Positions 8,179 to 16,295 of a stretch of 64,000 bases of DNA are shown here, in pieces (position 1 is the stretch's first letter; every line of letters starts with the position of its first letter). The notes under the pieces are model-generated. The model was not told where the DNA came from. It did no database searches and was given only the letters and a program-made list of their open reading frames with translations. The position numbers and the translations under genes were made by a program. The stretch lies in NCBI GenBank assembly GCA_964420065.1, contig CAYQQK010000002.1, positions 101,827-165,826 of the forward strand. Reading direction: 5' to 3'. Origin of the DNA: CAYQQK01 sp964420065 (GTDB taxonomy: Bacteria > Bacillota > Dethiobacteria > DTU022).

Positions 8179-10527
8179 CTAGGTGACCCGTCCCGCCGCC
8201 GCTTCACCGGTGCTGTCGGCCGGAGCATCAGCCGGCCCGGCCACGGCCGCCAGGTGCATCCGGTGGAGGGCGATGAGCAGGGATACGGTCGACTCGCCGC
8301 CCTGGTTCTGGTTTACCGCCCCCGGTTCAAGACCGTCAAAACAGCCGCCGGTGGTAAAATCATAAAGGGGTTGCCGCCCGTCGTTATTGCCAAAAAACCA
8401 GTTAAAACACTTTTCCATGGCCGCCTGCCAGCGGGTCTCCTCGGTCGTCCGGTAGGCCCGGTAGCAAGCCTCGACCATTGTTGCAGCATCCAAAGGCTGT
8501 TGATCGTAGCGCGCTTTTTTCCCGTCCCGCCTGTACCAACCCCGGTTCCCGATCAGGGAAAGGTGTCCCTCCGGCGCGGTCTGCACCCGGAGCAACCACT
8601 CCAGGGTATGCAGGCCTGTCTTGAAATAAGCCTCGTTCTCCAGGTGGAGCCCGGCCCAGATCAAAGCATGCGGCAGGCAGGCATTGTCATAACTGGCGAT
8701 AACCTCAAACCAGGACCACTCCTTTGTCGCCTCGGCCTGGTGGAGACCCGCCAGCCGGCCGGCCAGTTGCGCCACCAGCGATCGCACCTCCGCATCGCCG
8801 CCAAACCGTTTTAGGTAGTACAGCGATCCCAAAATGGTGTAGGCCCAGGCCCGGGGCGAAGTGAATCCGGTTACCGCCGGGAGGGCCGTTTTGAACAGGC
8901 GCATGGCCAGGTTCAGGAGCGGGTCGTCGGGAGGATAGGCCACGCTGTAACCGAGCGCCCAGAGGCTGCGCCCGTGGCTGTCCTCGGAACCAACTTTTTC
9001 GGTCCAGCGTCGCTCATAGGCCAGGAAATTGCGGAAACGACCGCCGGCCCGATCGAGGGCATGGTGTAAAAAGCTTAAATAAATCCGGAACAGGGGCAGG
9101 ATCGATTCGTCCTTGAAAAGTTGCCAATTCATGGCCGCCACGATCAGGGCGCGAGCGTTGTCGTCGCTGCAATAGCCGTGCGCCCGGTCCGGCACGGTAT
9201 AGACCGCGTGTTGAAAGAGCCCGGTATCGTCGGTCAGGTGACGTAGGTGCTGCAGGTTGATCTCGGGCAGGGCGGCTTTTTCCATGACCGCAACACTCAA
9301 GTTGGATGGAATCAATCCGTGACCGTAATTGTACAGAGCCGCCTCGAAAGCGCCGGCGTAAGCCCGTCCCGTTTCCGGCCAGATCATCTGTCGCCCAAGC
9401 ATGTAAGCCTGCTTGCGCAGATAGTTGCGCAGTTCTTCATCCCGAAGCAAGCTCAACGCCGCTTCGGCCAGGGCGGCACTGTCCCGAAAAGGCACCAGCA
9501 AGCCCCGCTCTCCGGCCAGCAGTTCGCGCGCATACTGGAACGGGGTCGAGATCACGGCCTTGCCGCAAGCCACGGCGTAGGTCAGGGTGCCGGACACAAT
9601 CTGTTCGGCATTTTCGTAGGGGGTCATATAAATATCGGTTGCCACCAGGAACTGCACCAAGCGCTCCAGGGAGACATACTGGTTGTAGAAAACCACATTC
9701 CCGGCCAGTTCCTTCTCCCGCACCATTTTTTCCAGGGTGTGACGGTACTGCTCGCCATAACGACGCTTCACTTCGGGGTGGGTGGCGCCAAGGATGATGT
9801 AAAGCGCTTCCGGGTAACCGGCAGCGATCTGTTCCATCGCCGCGATCCCGTATTCCAACCCTTTGCCCGGGCCCAGAAGTCCGAAGGTCAAGAGCACCTT
9901 GCGCCCTTCAGCCTGGAATTGTTCTTTGTAGTAACTGCTGTCGAGAAAAGGAATGTCGGGTGCACCATGGTAGATCAACATGATCTTGTCTCCGGGAACA
10001 CCGTAAATACGCCGCAGGTAATGTACAGCCCGTTCGGCCTGCACCACGACCAAGCTGGAAAGCGCGCAGACCCGGTTCAGGACGAGACGCTGCCCGGGGG
10101 TGGGTTCGAGAAGCACCGTGTGCAAAACCGTTACCACCGGTTTGCGCAGGTTGCCGAGAAGATGCAGGACATGGGAGCCGTCATCGCCCCCGTAAAGCCC
10201 GAATTCATGCTGCAGGCAAACAACGTCTACCGGAGAAAAATTGATGAAGTCTGCCGCCCGGTAGTAATCCCCCTGGTACTGTTCCCGGACATGAAAACTG
10301 ACTTCCGGACCGTAGGGATACCCTTCGGAAATGTTGTTCAAGGCGATCACTTGTGACCAGCCCGGTGGGCCGCCATTGCCGTTCACGGCCGGGTTGCCGT
10401 TGCCGTAAGCCCCGCCCAGGGCCTCCATCAAATCGGCGGTAAAGGTGGCAATACCACAGCGGCGGGGCGGATAGGAAGAGACAAAAGCGATGCGCAAGGG
10501 CCGGAACAGGTTGCTTACCGGCATCAT
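8179..10527 (-). CDS. Two-domain protein: GT4 glycosyltransferase plus C-terminal (alpha/alpha)-barrel-like domain
   Basis: A 782-residue protein. Residues about 10-395 form a GT-B glycosyltransferase of family 4 type: N-terminal LRIAFVSSYPPRRCGIATFT, a GPGKGLEYGIAAM donor-domain motif, and IYMTPYENAEQIVSGTLTYA replacing the common EGFG motif. Residues about 410-755 contain repeated helical segments with aromatic and acidic residues (YCSDDNARALIVAAMNW, SEDSHGRSLWALGYSVAY, EWSWFEVIASYDNACLPHAL) that resemble an (alpha/alpha)6 barrel as in glycoside hydrolases or epimerases; I infer this from pattern only. The ATG at 10527 has AAAGGAG six bases upstream and overlaps the stop of the preceding glycosyltransferase gene by one base (TGATG), so translation is coupled. 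It probably extends or trims a mannose-containing glycan. Confidence 0.82.
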   Translation of the reverse strand: MMPVSNLFRPLRIAFVSSYPPRRCGIATFTADLMEALGGAYGNGNPAVNGNGGPPGWSQVIALNNISEGYPYGPEVSFHVREQYQGDYYRAADFINFSPVDVVCLQHEFGLYGGDDGSHVLHLLGNLRKPVVTVLHTVLLEPTPGQRLVLNRVCALSSLVVVQAERAVHYLRRIYGVPGDKIMLIYHGAPDIPFLDSSYYKEQFQAEGRKVLLTFGLLGPGKGLEYGIAAMEQIAAGYPEALYIILGATHPEVKRRYGEQYRHTLEKMVREKELAGNVVFYNQYVSLERLVQFLVATDIYMTPYENAEQIVSGTLTYAVACGKAVISTPFQYARELLAGERGLLVPFRDSAALAEAALSLLRDEELRNYLRKQAYMLGRQMIWPETGRAYAGAFEAALYNYGHGLIPSNLSVAVMEKAALPEINLQHLRHLTDDTGLFQHAVYTVPDRAHGYCSDDNARALIVAAMNWQLFKDESILPLFRIYLSFLHHALDRAGGRFRNFLAYERRWTEKVGSEDSHGRSLWALGYSVAYPPDDPLLNLAMRLFKTALPAVTGFTSPRAWAYTILGSLYYLKRFGGDAEVRSLVAQLAGRLAGLHQAEATKEWSWFEVIASYDNACLPHALIWAGLHLENEAYFKTGLHTLEWLLRVQTAPEGHLSLIGNRGWYRRDGKKARYDQQPLDAATMVEACYRAYRTTEETRWQAAMEKCFNWFFGNNDGRQPLYDFTTGGCFDGLEPGAVNQNQGGESTVSLLIALHRMHLAAVAGPADAPADSTGEAAAGRVT

Positions 10528-11546
10528 CAACCGCTCCTTTCGTAGATAATGGCCCGGTACACTTCCAGGTATGCATCGACCATCCTTTCTACCGTAAAGC
10601 GTTCTTCGACCCATTCCCGGCAGCGGCCCCGGTTGATGGAATCCAAATCCTTTACCCGCGCCGCGGCATCGGAAAGATTGTCCACCAGAAAACCGGTTTC
10701 TCCCTCCCGGATCAATTCGGCCATGGAACCGCGGCGCATGGCAATGACCGGGGTTCCGCAGGCCATGGCTTCGATCACGCTCAAACCAAATGGTTCGTCA
10801 AAATTGATCAGGTGCAGCAGCGCCCGCGCTCCGGACAGGAGAAGGCCTTTTTCGGGCGGTCCGACCGGGCCCAAAAAACGCACCCGGCACCCATCGATGA
10901 AAGGAGCAATAAAACGATCAAAGTAAGCCTGATCCTGAACAATACCGGCCAGAATCAGGGGTTGTCCCACCCGCTGCGCCAGTTGCACCGCTTCATGAGC
11001 GCCCTTGTCGGGGTGGATCCGCCCGAAAAACAGGAGATAATGACCGGGTTCCAACCGCACCGGGTACTGTTCCACCGGAATCCCGTGATGCACCACGGCA
11101 CGGTAGTCGAGGTCGGGATGGCGGTCGGCTGCGCTGATGGCCACGTATTCCACCCGGCCGTTGTAGCGCCGGTAAACCGGCAAAATGCGCGGCGATGAAA
11201 ACCCGTGAATGGTAGTCAATACCGGTGTATTGACCAGGGCCGAATAGCTCAACGGCAGGAAATCGAAGTGGTTATGGAAAAGATCGTAGTGGTGCGCTTT
11301 TTCGAAGGCCGCGGCGATATGCAGGCATTCCCATACTTTCGGGTCCAGCTCCGGGTCTTCGGAATAGGAGCGGGGGGCAATCCAGCGCAGAGTGGCCGCG
11401 TTAACCGAGTCACCGGTGGCAAAAAGAGTGACCGCGACCCCCCGGCGCACCAGTCCTTCAGTTAGCTGGCTCACGACCCATTCCCATGGCCCGTAGTGGC
11501 GGGGCGGTGTCCGCCATGAAATCGGAGCCAGGACGGCAACTTTCAT
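10527..11546 (-). CDS. GT4 family glycosyltransferase
   Basis: A 339-residue GT-B glycosyltransferase. The N-terminus MKVAVLAPISWRTPP and the motif HYGPWEWVVSQLTEGLVRRG resemble sugar-nucleotide-dependent mannosyl/glucosyltransferases; the donor domain has FFGRIHPDKGAHEAVQLAQ, and the EX7E motif is in INFDEPFGLSVIEAMACGTPV. The start is uncertain: the ATG at 11546 aligns with the first beta strand but has no ribosome site next to it, while an ATG at 11567 inside the end of the GH130 gene is only one base from an AGGAGG. It sits between the GH130 gene and the two-domain glycosyltransferase, with gaps of five bases or overlap, so all three are one transcription unit. GDP-mannose is the likely donor by context. 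Confidence 0.85.
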   Translation of the reverse strand: MKVAVLAPISWRTPPRHYGPWEWVVSQLTEGLVRRGVAVTLFATGDSVNAATLRWIAPRSYSEDPELDPKVWECLHIAAAFEKAHHYDLFHNHFDFLPLSYSALVNTPVLTTIHGFSSPRILPVYRRYNGRVEYVAISAADRHPDLDYRAVVHHGIPVEQYPVRLEPGHYLLFFGRIHPDKGAHEAVQLAQRVGQPLILAGIVQDQAYFDRFIAPFIDGCRVRFLGPVGPPEKGLLLSGARALLHLINFDEPFGLSVIEAMACGTPVIAMRRGSMAELIREGETGFLVDNLSDAAARVKDLDSINRGRCREWVEERFTVERMVDAYLEVYRAIIYERSG

Positions 11547-11551
11547 TTTTT

Positions 11552-12529
11552 TTACCAGGGTGTGCATTCCTCCTCTCGCGGATCGGGGCAGGCCAGCACC
11601 CTTTTCACAAGACGATCCAGGTTTGCGGTGGCCAGGCAAACCGAAGTATCCGCCGCGCCGTAATACATGCACAGCTCACCGGTTTCGGGGTTGACCACCG
11701 TTCCGGTCGGGAAGGTCACCCCGGGCACATCCCCGATACGTTCGTAGGGTTCGTACGGGCCGAAGAACCATTCGTCACAGCGACGGATGATCTTCCAGGG
11801 TCTTTCCAGGTCCAGCAGCGCCAGCCCAACCCGGTAGAGACTTCCCGAAACAGTTTTACGAACCCCGTGATAAATGATCAACCAGCCTTCATCGGTTTCA
11901 ATCGGCGGCGGTCCGAGCCCGACCCGGGTGCTGGCCCAGCCGGGACGAACCGGGATCAAAATTTTGTGTTCCCCCCAGTATTTCAGATCCGGGGAAAGGG
12001 CGATCCAGATGTGGGCTTCGCCGCGGATGATCGGCCGGTGGATGAGGACGTAGCAACCGTTGATCAGGCGGGGGAAAAGGGAAGCATCCTTGTCTTCCGG
12101 GGGCAACATCGGACCGCGACGGTCGAAAGTGCGCAGGTCCGGCGAGAGGGCCAGGGAAACCACGGGGCCGTCCTTGGAAAAGGAAACGTAGGTGATCGCA
12201 TACTCTTTTCTTTCCTCAAGCCAGACGATCCGCGGATCCTCGATACCCCATTGTTCCTCGTTAAAGTCCGGTTCCGGCTTCAGGGCGGGGGCGTCGTCGA
12301 TCTGCCACCCGGTCCGGCCGTCCTTGCTGCGGGCAAAAGTAAGATGGGAAAATCCCCGCATATCCTCTACCCGGACCAGGAGATGCGTTTCGCCGTTATG
12401 TTTGATCGCACCGGGGTTAAAGGTCGCGTTGACGGGGTAAGGCCAGCGTTCCGGGGTCAGAATGGGGTTTCCTGCATAGCGGGTGAAATGATTGAGCCGG
12501 CGATTGTGATTGACGTACAATCCATTCAT
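11552..12529 (-). CDS. GH130 family beta-mannoside phosphorylase
   Basis: GH130 enzymes cleave beta-mannosides with inorganic phosphate, releasing alpha-mannose 1-phosphate (some members are hydrolases). The 325-residue length fits. The five-bladed propeller features visible are the N-terminal RYAGNPILTPERWPYP and NPGAIKHNGETHLLVRVEDM motifs, the catalytic-acid motif EEQWGIEDPRIVWL, and later HRPIIRGEAHIWIALSPD and FPTGTVVNPETGELCMYYGAADT. It starts at an ATG at 12529 with AAAAGGAG upstream. Linkage specificity (beta-1,2 or beta-1,4) cannot be read by eye. Its placement with a GDP-mannose pyrophosphorylase suggests recycling of mannose 1-phosphate from an endogenous mannan. Confidence 0.9.
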   Translation of the reverse strand: MNGLYVNHNRRLNHFTRYAGNPILTPERWPYPVNATFNPGAIKHNGETHLLVRVEDMRGFSHLTFARSKDGRTGWQIDDAPALKPEPDFNEEQWGIEDPRIVWLEERKEYAITYVSFSKDGPVVSLALSPDLRTFDRRGPMLPPEDKDASLFPRLINGCYVLIHRPIIRGEAHIWIALSPDLKYWGEHKILIPVRPGWASTRVGLGPPPIETDEGWLIIYHGVRKTVSGSLYRVGLALLDLERPWKIIRRCDEWFFGPYEPYERIGDVPGVTFPTGTVVNPETGELCMYYGAADTSVCLATANLDRLVKRVLACPDPREEECTPW

Positions 12530-12670
12530 CCCGATTCTCCTTTTAAAATTTTAGGATTAATGCTTTAACCAGTATATGCGGCCCGCGGACAACCGGTGAA
12601 GCCGCCATTGCGGTAGTATTTTCTACAGCAGCGGGGCAATGTCCTGCTTTGAAAGTTTCCCTCTGATTGA

Positions 12671-13267
12671 TCAAAGATGACGGGTGCAATTGCGGAAGGC
12701 CACCTGAAAGCCGGAAACGGTCCGGCGCACCAGGCTTAGCGATGCATTTTCAACCACGATCTCTCCAAAACGCTTTTCCGGCAACCCCAGCAAACGGAGC
12801 AGGAGAAGGCGTAAGGGGCCGCCGTGGCTTACGACAATCACCGGTCCCGCCCCGCGAGCGGCATACCCGGCAAAGAAGGACCAGGTCCGTTCCATGACCT
12901 GTCGCGCGGTCTCGCCTCCCGGAGGGGCAAACCGGAACGGATCGCGCAGCCAGGCCTGCATCGCCTCCGGGCCGGCCGTTTCGGCCTCATCGAAGGTCAG
13001 TCCCTCCCAGGCCCCAAAATCGGCCTCGCGCAGGGCCGGGTCGGCGGCCGGTTCCAGGCCCAGCCGTTCGCCGAGCAGTATTGCGGTCTGCAACGCCCGC
13101 CCCAGATCGCTGGAACAAAGCCGCCGCGCCCCGGATGCGGCCAGACGCTCCGCCAGGCGCCGGGATTGTCGCAACCCTTCCGGCGAAAGCGGGGTTTCAC
13201 TGCGTCCGCAGTAGCGCCGCTCTTTATTCGCCTCGGTCAGACCGTGTCGCACCAGGTAAAGGCACAT
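12671..13267 (-). CDS. cobC: Alpha-ribazole phosphatase-type histidine phosphatase
   Basis: A 198-residue histidine phosphatase with the RHG motif MCLYLVRHGLTEANKERRY at the N-terminus, the acid motif LREADFGAWEGL, and the second histidine in VIVVSHGGPLRLLL. In the B12 pathway this enzyme removes the 5'-phosphate from alpha-ribazole 5'-phosphate or from adenosylcobalamin 5'-phosphate. The family is broad, but its position as last gene of the B12 operon, overlapping the end of cobT by 44 bases, supports the CobC role. Confidence 0.85.
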   Translation of the reverse strand: MCLYLVRHGLTEANKERRYCGRSETPLSPEGLRQSRRLAERLAASGARRLCSSDLGRALQTAILLGERLGLEPAADPALREADFGAWEGLTFDEAETAGPEAMQAWLRDPFRFAPPGGETARQVMERTWSFFAGYAARGAGPVIVVSHGGPLRLLLLRLLGLPEKRFGEIVVENASLSLVRRTVSGFQVAFRNCTRHL

Positions 13268-14339
13268 CGGCCGGTTCCCCCCCCCGGTTGCTCACTCCCG
13301 CCTCCCCGAAAGTAGCCATCTCGGCGGTGCATCGGGCGACGGCTTCGACCAACTGCATCGCCAGGACCGCCCCGGTTCCCTCGCCGAGACACATTTCCAA
13401 ATGCAAGAGGGGCTTCAACCCGAGATGATCGAGGATCAGGGCATGACCCGGTTCAGCCGAAAGGTGGGACGGAAGCAGGTAGGAAAAGGCCGCCGGGCAA
13501 AGGGCCGCCGCGATCAGTGCGGCAACGGTGGAGATAAAACCGTCAAGAACCAGTGGAAGACGGCACGAGGCCCCGCCCAGGATCAACCCGGCCAGGCCGG
13601 CAATTTCCAGTCCCCCCACCTTTTCCAGCACCTCCAAAGGATCATGCGGATCCGGTGCATGCCGGGACAGGGCCTGTGCCACCACCGCCTTTTTGCGGGC
13701 CAGCCCGGCTTGATCCAGCCCCGTCCCCCGGCCGACCAGGTCCGCCACCGGCAGGCCGGTCATGGCCGCGGCCACGGCGCTGCTGGCACAGGTGTTGCCG
13801 ATACCCATCTCGCCGGTGGCCAGAAGCCGGGTCCCTTTGTCCGCCGCCGTACGGGCCAGGCTCACCCCGGTCCATAGCGCCTTCTCCACCTCGGGCCGGC
13901 TCATCGCTCTTTCCCGCAAAAAGTTGCCCGTGCCTCGGCGCACTTTGGCGCAGGTGATCCCGGGCCGGTCCAGGTCGGCCGCCACGCCCAGATCGACCAC
14001 CTGCACCTCCGCTCCGGCCTGGCGGGCGAGGACATTGATCGCCGCGCCGCCGTCCAAAAAATTGTGCACCATCTGAGCGGTCACCTCCCGCGGATAGGCA
14101 CTGACCCCCTCGGCGGTCACGCCGTGATCCGCAGCCATGATGACCACGGTTTTTTTTGCAGCTGCCGGAAAGGTCGCCCCGGTAATGCCGGCCAGGCGGA
14201 TCGCCAGTTCTTCAAGCCGTCCCAGGCTGCCGGCCGGTTTGCTGAGGCAATCCAGCCTGACCCGAGTTTTTTCCGCCGCCTCCCGGTCCAGGGGACCGAT
14301 GGAAGCAAACAGTGTTTTCAGTTTTGCATCGCTGGACAT
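13224..14339 (-). CDS. cobT: Nicotinate-nucleotide-dimethylbenzimidazole phosphoribosyltransferase
   Basis: CobT activates the lower-ligand base by transferring phosphoribose from nicotinate mononucleotide, giving alpha-ribazole 5'-phosphate. The 371-residue protein has CLSKPAGSLGRLEELA near residue 35, VVIMAADHGVTAEGVSAYP, FLDGGAAINVLARQAGAEV, GEMGIGNTCASSAVAAA, and the C-terminal LHLEMCLGEGTGAVLAMQL, which contains the catalytic glutamate region. The extra 20-residue tail after GEAGVSNRGG overlaps the start of cobC. It reads in the B12 operon. Confidence 0.95.
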   Translation of the reverse strand: MSSDAKLKTLFASIGPLDREAAEKTRVRLDCLSKPAGSLGRLEELAIRLAGITGATFPAAAKKTVVIMAADHGVTAEGVSAYPREVTAQMVHNFLDGGAAINVLARQAGAEVQVVDLGVAADLDRPGITCAKVRRGTGNFLRERAMSRPEVEKALWTGVSLARTAADKGTRLLATGEMGIGNTCASSAVAAAMTGLPVADLVGRGTGLDQAGLARKKAVVAQALSRHAPDPHDPLEVLEKVGGLEIAGLAGLILGGASCRLPLVLDGFISTVAALIAAALCPAAFSYLLPSHLSAEPGHALILDHLGLKPLLHLEMCLGEGTGAVLAMQLVEAVARCTAEMATFGEAGVSNRGGEPADVPLPGATRSDRGE

Positions 14340-14382
14340 AAGATTTTTCCTCCCAGGATCTTTGATTTATGGATCGATCGGC

Positions 14383-15501
14383 CTAGTCCAGTCTGGAAGA
14401 AGCGGCGGGACCTCCGACATCCCCCAAGCGACGCGAAAGTTCGCGCAGCAACACCTTGTTTTCCTCCCGCCCCCGCACCGCCACCCGGAAATAACTGCGG
14501 TCCAACCCGCTAAAATTGGAGGCGTCACGGATCAGAATACCGCGGGCGGCCAGATCTGCAAAAAGGTCCGGCGCGGCAAGCGCGGTCGTGCGGAGCTGGA
14601 GCAGCAAAAAATTGGCTGCAGCGGGGTAGACCCGCAGGCCTGGCTCTTTGCGCAGCCCTGCAAGCAAAAAAGACTTTTCCCGGCCGATCTCCTCCACGGT
14701 GCGGCGCTGGAAATCCCGGTCGGCCAGGCAGTACAAACCGGCCCTCTGGGCCAGGGCGTTTACCCGCCACGGATCTCCCCGGGCCGTCAGCGCCCCGATC
14801 CGGTCCCGCGGGCCGCAGAGATAACCGAGGCGCAGCCCGGGCAGGGCCCAGAGCTTGGTCAGCGAGGTCACAACCCACAGGTTTTCCCGCTCCAGCCTGT
14901 CCAGGCTTTCCCGAAGGGGCCACCGGGTCAGGGGAAAGAAGCTTTCGTCCACCAGCAGCGTGATCCCCCGGATCCGGGCTTCTTTGATAATCTCCTCCAG
15001 GATCGGCCGGCTCCAGCCGGTTCCGGTGGGATTGTTCGGGTTGCAGAGGACAAGAAAATCACACCCCGCGAACGCCGCCATGAAGGCCTGTCGGTCGAAC
15101 GGGGTCCCGGGCGGCATGAAAAAAGGGACCACCCGGGCGCCGACCAGCTCCGCCGCCCGGGCATATTCGGAAAAGGAAGGCACCGGCAACAAGACCCGGC
15201 GCGGTTGCAGGTAGAGAAAAAGAAGGTGGATCAGCTCCGTGGCCCCGTTACCCAGAAGCAGCCGGGCCGCGGGCAGCTCCAGATGCTCGGCCAGGGTCCG
15301 GCGCAAAAGTGAAGCCTGGGGCACGGGATAGCGAACCACCTCTTCAAGGTGCTGCGCCAGGTGCGTGAGCAGTCCCGGCGGGGGGCCAAGGGGATTGATA
15401 TTGCTGCTGAAATCAAGAAATTCTGCGGGTGCACGCCCAAAACGCCGCGCTGCCGCCTGCAGGTTACCGCCGTGACCGCCCGCTTCCTTCCTCTGTTTCA
15501 C
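14383..15501 (-). CDS. cobD: L-threonine-O-3-phosphate decarboxylase (histidinol-phosphate aminotransferase-like)
   Basis: This PLP enzyme makes (R)-1-aminopropan-2-yl phosphate, the linker of the nucleotide loop. The 372-residue protein is of fold-type I, with the N-terminal FLDFSSNINPLGPPPGLL typical of CobD, LLLGNGATELIHLLF, the segment LCNPNNPTGTGWSRP, and the PLP lysine region in VTSLTKLWALPGLRLGY. I place the start at the GTG at 15501, ten bases after AAAGGAG; the reading frame stays open far upstream into cobS, but that part is a different-frame artefact. It follows cobS by 38 bases. The name cobD follows the Salmonella usage and differs from the CbiB-type CobD next to it. Confidence 0.9.
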   Translation of the reverse strand: MKQRKEAGGHGGNLQAAARRFGRAPAEFLDFSSNINPLGPPPGLLTHLAQHLEEVVRYPVPQASLLRRTLAEHLELPAARLLLGNGATELIHLLFLYLQPRRVLLPVPSFSEYARAAELVGARVVPFFMPPGTPFDRQAFMAAFAGCDFLVLCNPNNPTGTGWSRPILEEIIKEARIRGITLLVDESFFPLTRWPLRESLDRLERENLWVVTSLTKLWALPGLRLGYLCGPRDRIGALTARGDPWRVNALAQRAGLYCLADRDFQRRTVEEIGREKSFLLAGLRKEPGLRVYPAAANFLLLQLRTTALAAPDLFADLAARGILIRDASNFSGLDRSYFRVAVRGREENKVLLRELSRRLGDVGGPAASSRLD

Positions 15502-15539
15502 CGGATCGTCACTCCTTTCACCGGGGTCGGGCCCCCCAC

Positions 15540-16295
15540 TCAGACCGCGAAGGAAAGAAGCGCCCCCCACAGCAATAAAAGTTCCGCCCCTTCGCAGACC
15601 GCGCCGAGGGTATCGCCGGTCAGACCGCCCAATTTTCGGTTCAAACCGGCGGCCAGCAGGAACGAACCGCCCAGGGATCCAAAGAGGGCGACGACAAGTG
15701 TAAAAAGATGGGCCCGGTAGAACCAGAAAACCGCTCCGGCGGGGATCAGCGCCAGTCCGGAAGCGGCGAGAGCCTCCTTTCCACCCAGGGCAGACACGAA
15801 GAGCAGTCCCAGCCCTTCTTTTCGCGCCGCCTTTCCGGCCGCTCCGGCCAAAACCATGGCCCAGCGCCCGGCCAGGGGCATCAGCAGCAGCGCCGCGATG
15901 AAACAACCCGCCGGCAGGGCAACCAGGGCCGCAAATTTGCCGAGATGCAACAGGATCAACACGGAAGCCCCCATCGGGCCGACCGCGCCGTCTTTCATGA
16001 TCTGCAGCGCCTTTTCCCGGACAAGCCCTCCGGCCAGAGCGTCGGCCGTGTCGGCCACCCCGTCCAGGTGCAAGCCCCGGGTACAAAGAAAATTCAAGAT
16101 CAGCACCAGAACGGCGGCCGGGGCAACCCCGGTCACCGGGCGAACGACCAGGCCGACCACACCGTAGCACAACCCGAGCAGGGCACCGACCAGGGGAAAG
16201 AAGGGCGCCGCCTCCGCCAGGCCCCGGGACGGCAGGACCGTGTTCCCGGCCGGGAACACGGTCAGAAATGACAGAGCCAGCCGGAAACGCTGCAC
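15540..16295 (-). CDS. cobS: Adenosylcobinamide-GDP ribazoletransferase (cobalamin synthase)
   Basis: CobS joins adenosylcobinamide-GDP and alpha-ribazole (phosphate) at the membrane. The 251-residue hydrophobic protein starts with FRLALSFLTVFPAG, has the signature RGLHLDGVADTADALAGG and the downstream KDGAVGPMGASVLILLHLGKF, and several membrane helices through to a hydrophobic C-terminus. The GTG at 16295 is chosen because GGGGAGG lies seven bases upstream; it overlaps the cbiB stop codon by one base. It is followed by cobD. Confidence 0.93.
   Translation of the reverse strand: MQRFRLALSFLTVFPAGNTVLPSRGLAEAAPFFPLVGALLGLCYGVVGLVVRPVTGVAPAAVLVLILNFLCTRGLHLDGVADTADALAGGLVREKALQIMKDGAVGPMGASVLILLHLGKFAALVALPAGCFIAALLLMPLAGRWAMVLAGAAGKAARKEGLGLLFVSALGGKEALAASGLALIPAGAVFWFYRAHLFTLVVALFGSLGGSFLLAAGLNRKLGGLTGDTLGAVCEGAELLLLWGALLSFAV

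Noticed and set aside
12541..12670. Promoter for the GH130-led operon (TATACT near 12574)
   Set aside because: The TTGTCC upstream is only ten bases away and no acceptable -35 is at the right distance.
14383..16170. Very long minus-strand frame (595 codons) continuing from cobD into cobS
   Set aside because: The upstream part overlaps cobS in another frame, is Arg/Gly-rich and has no family motifs; cobD starts at 15501 with its own ribosome site.
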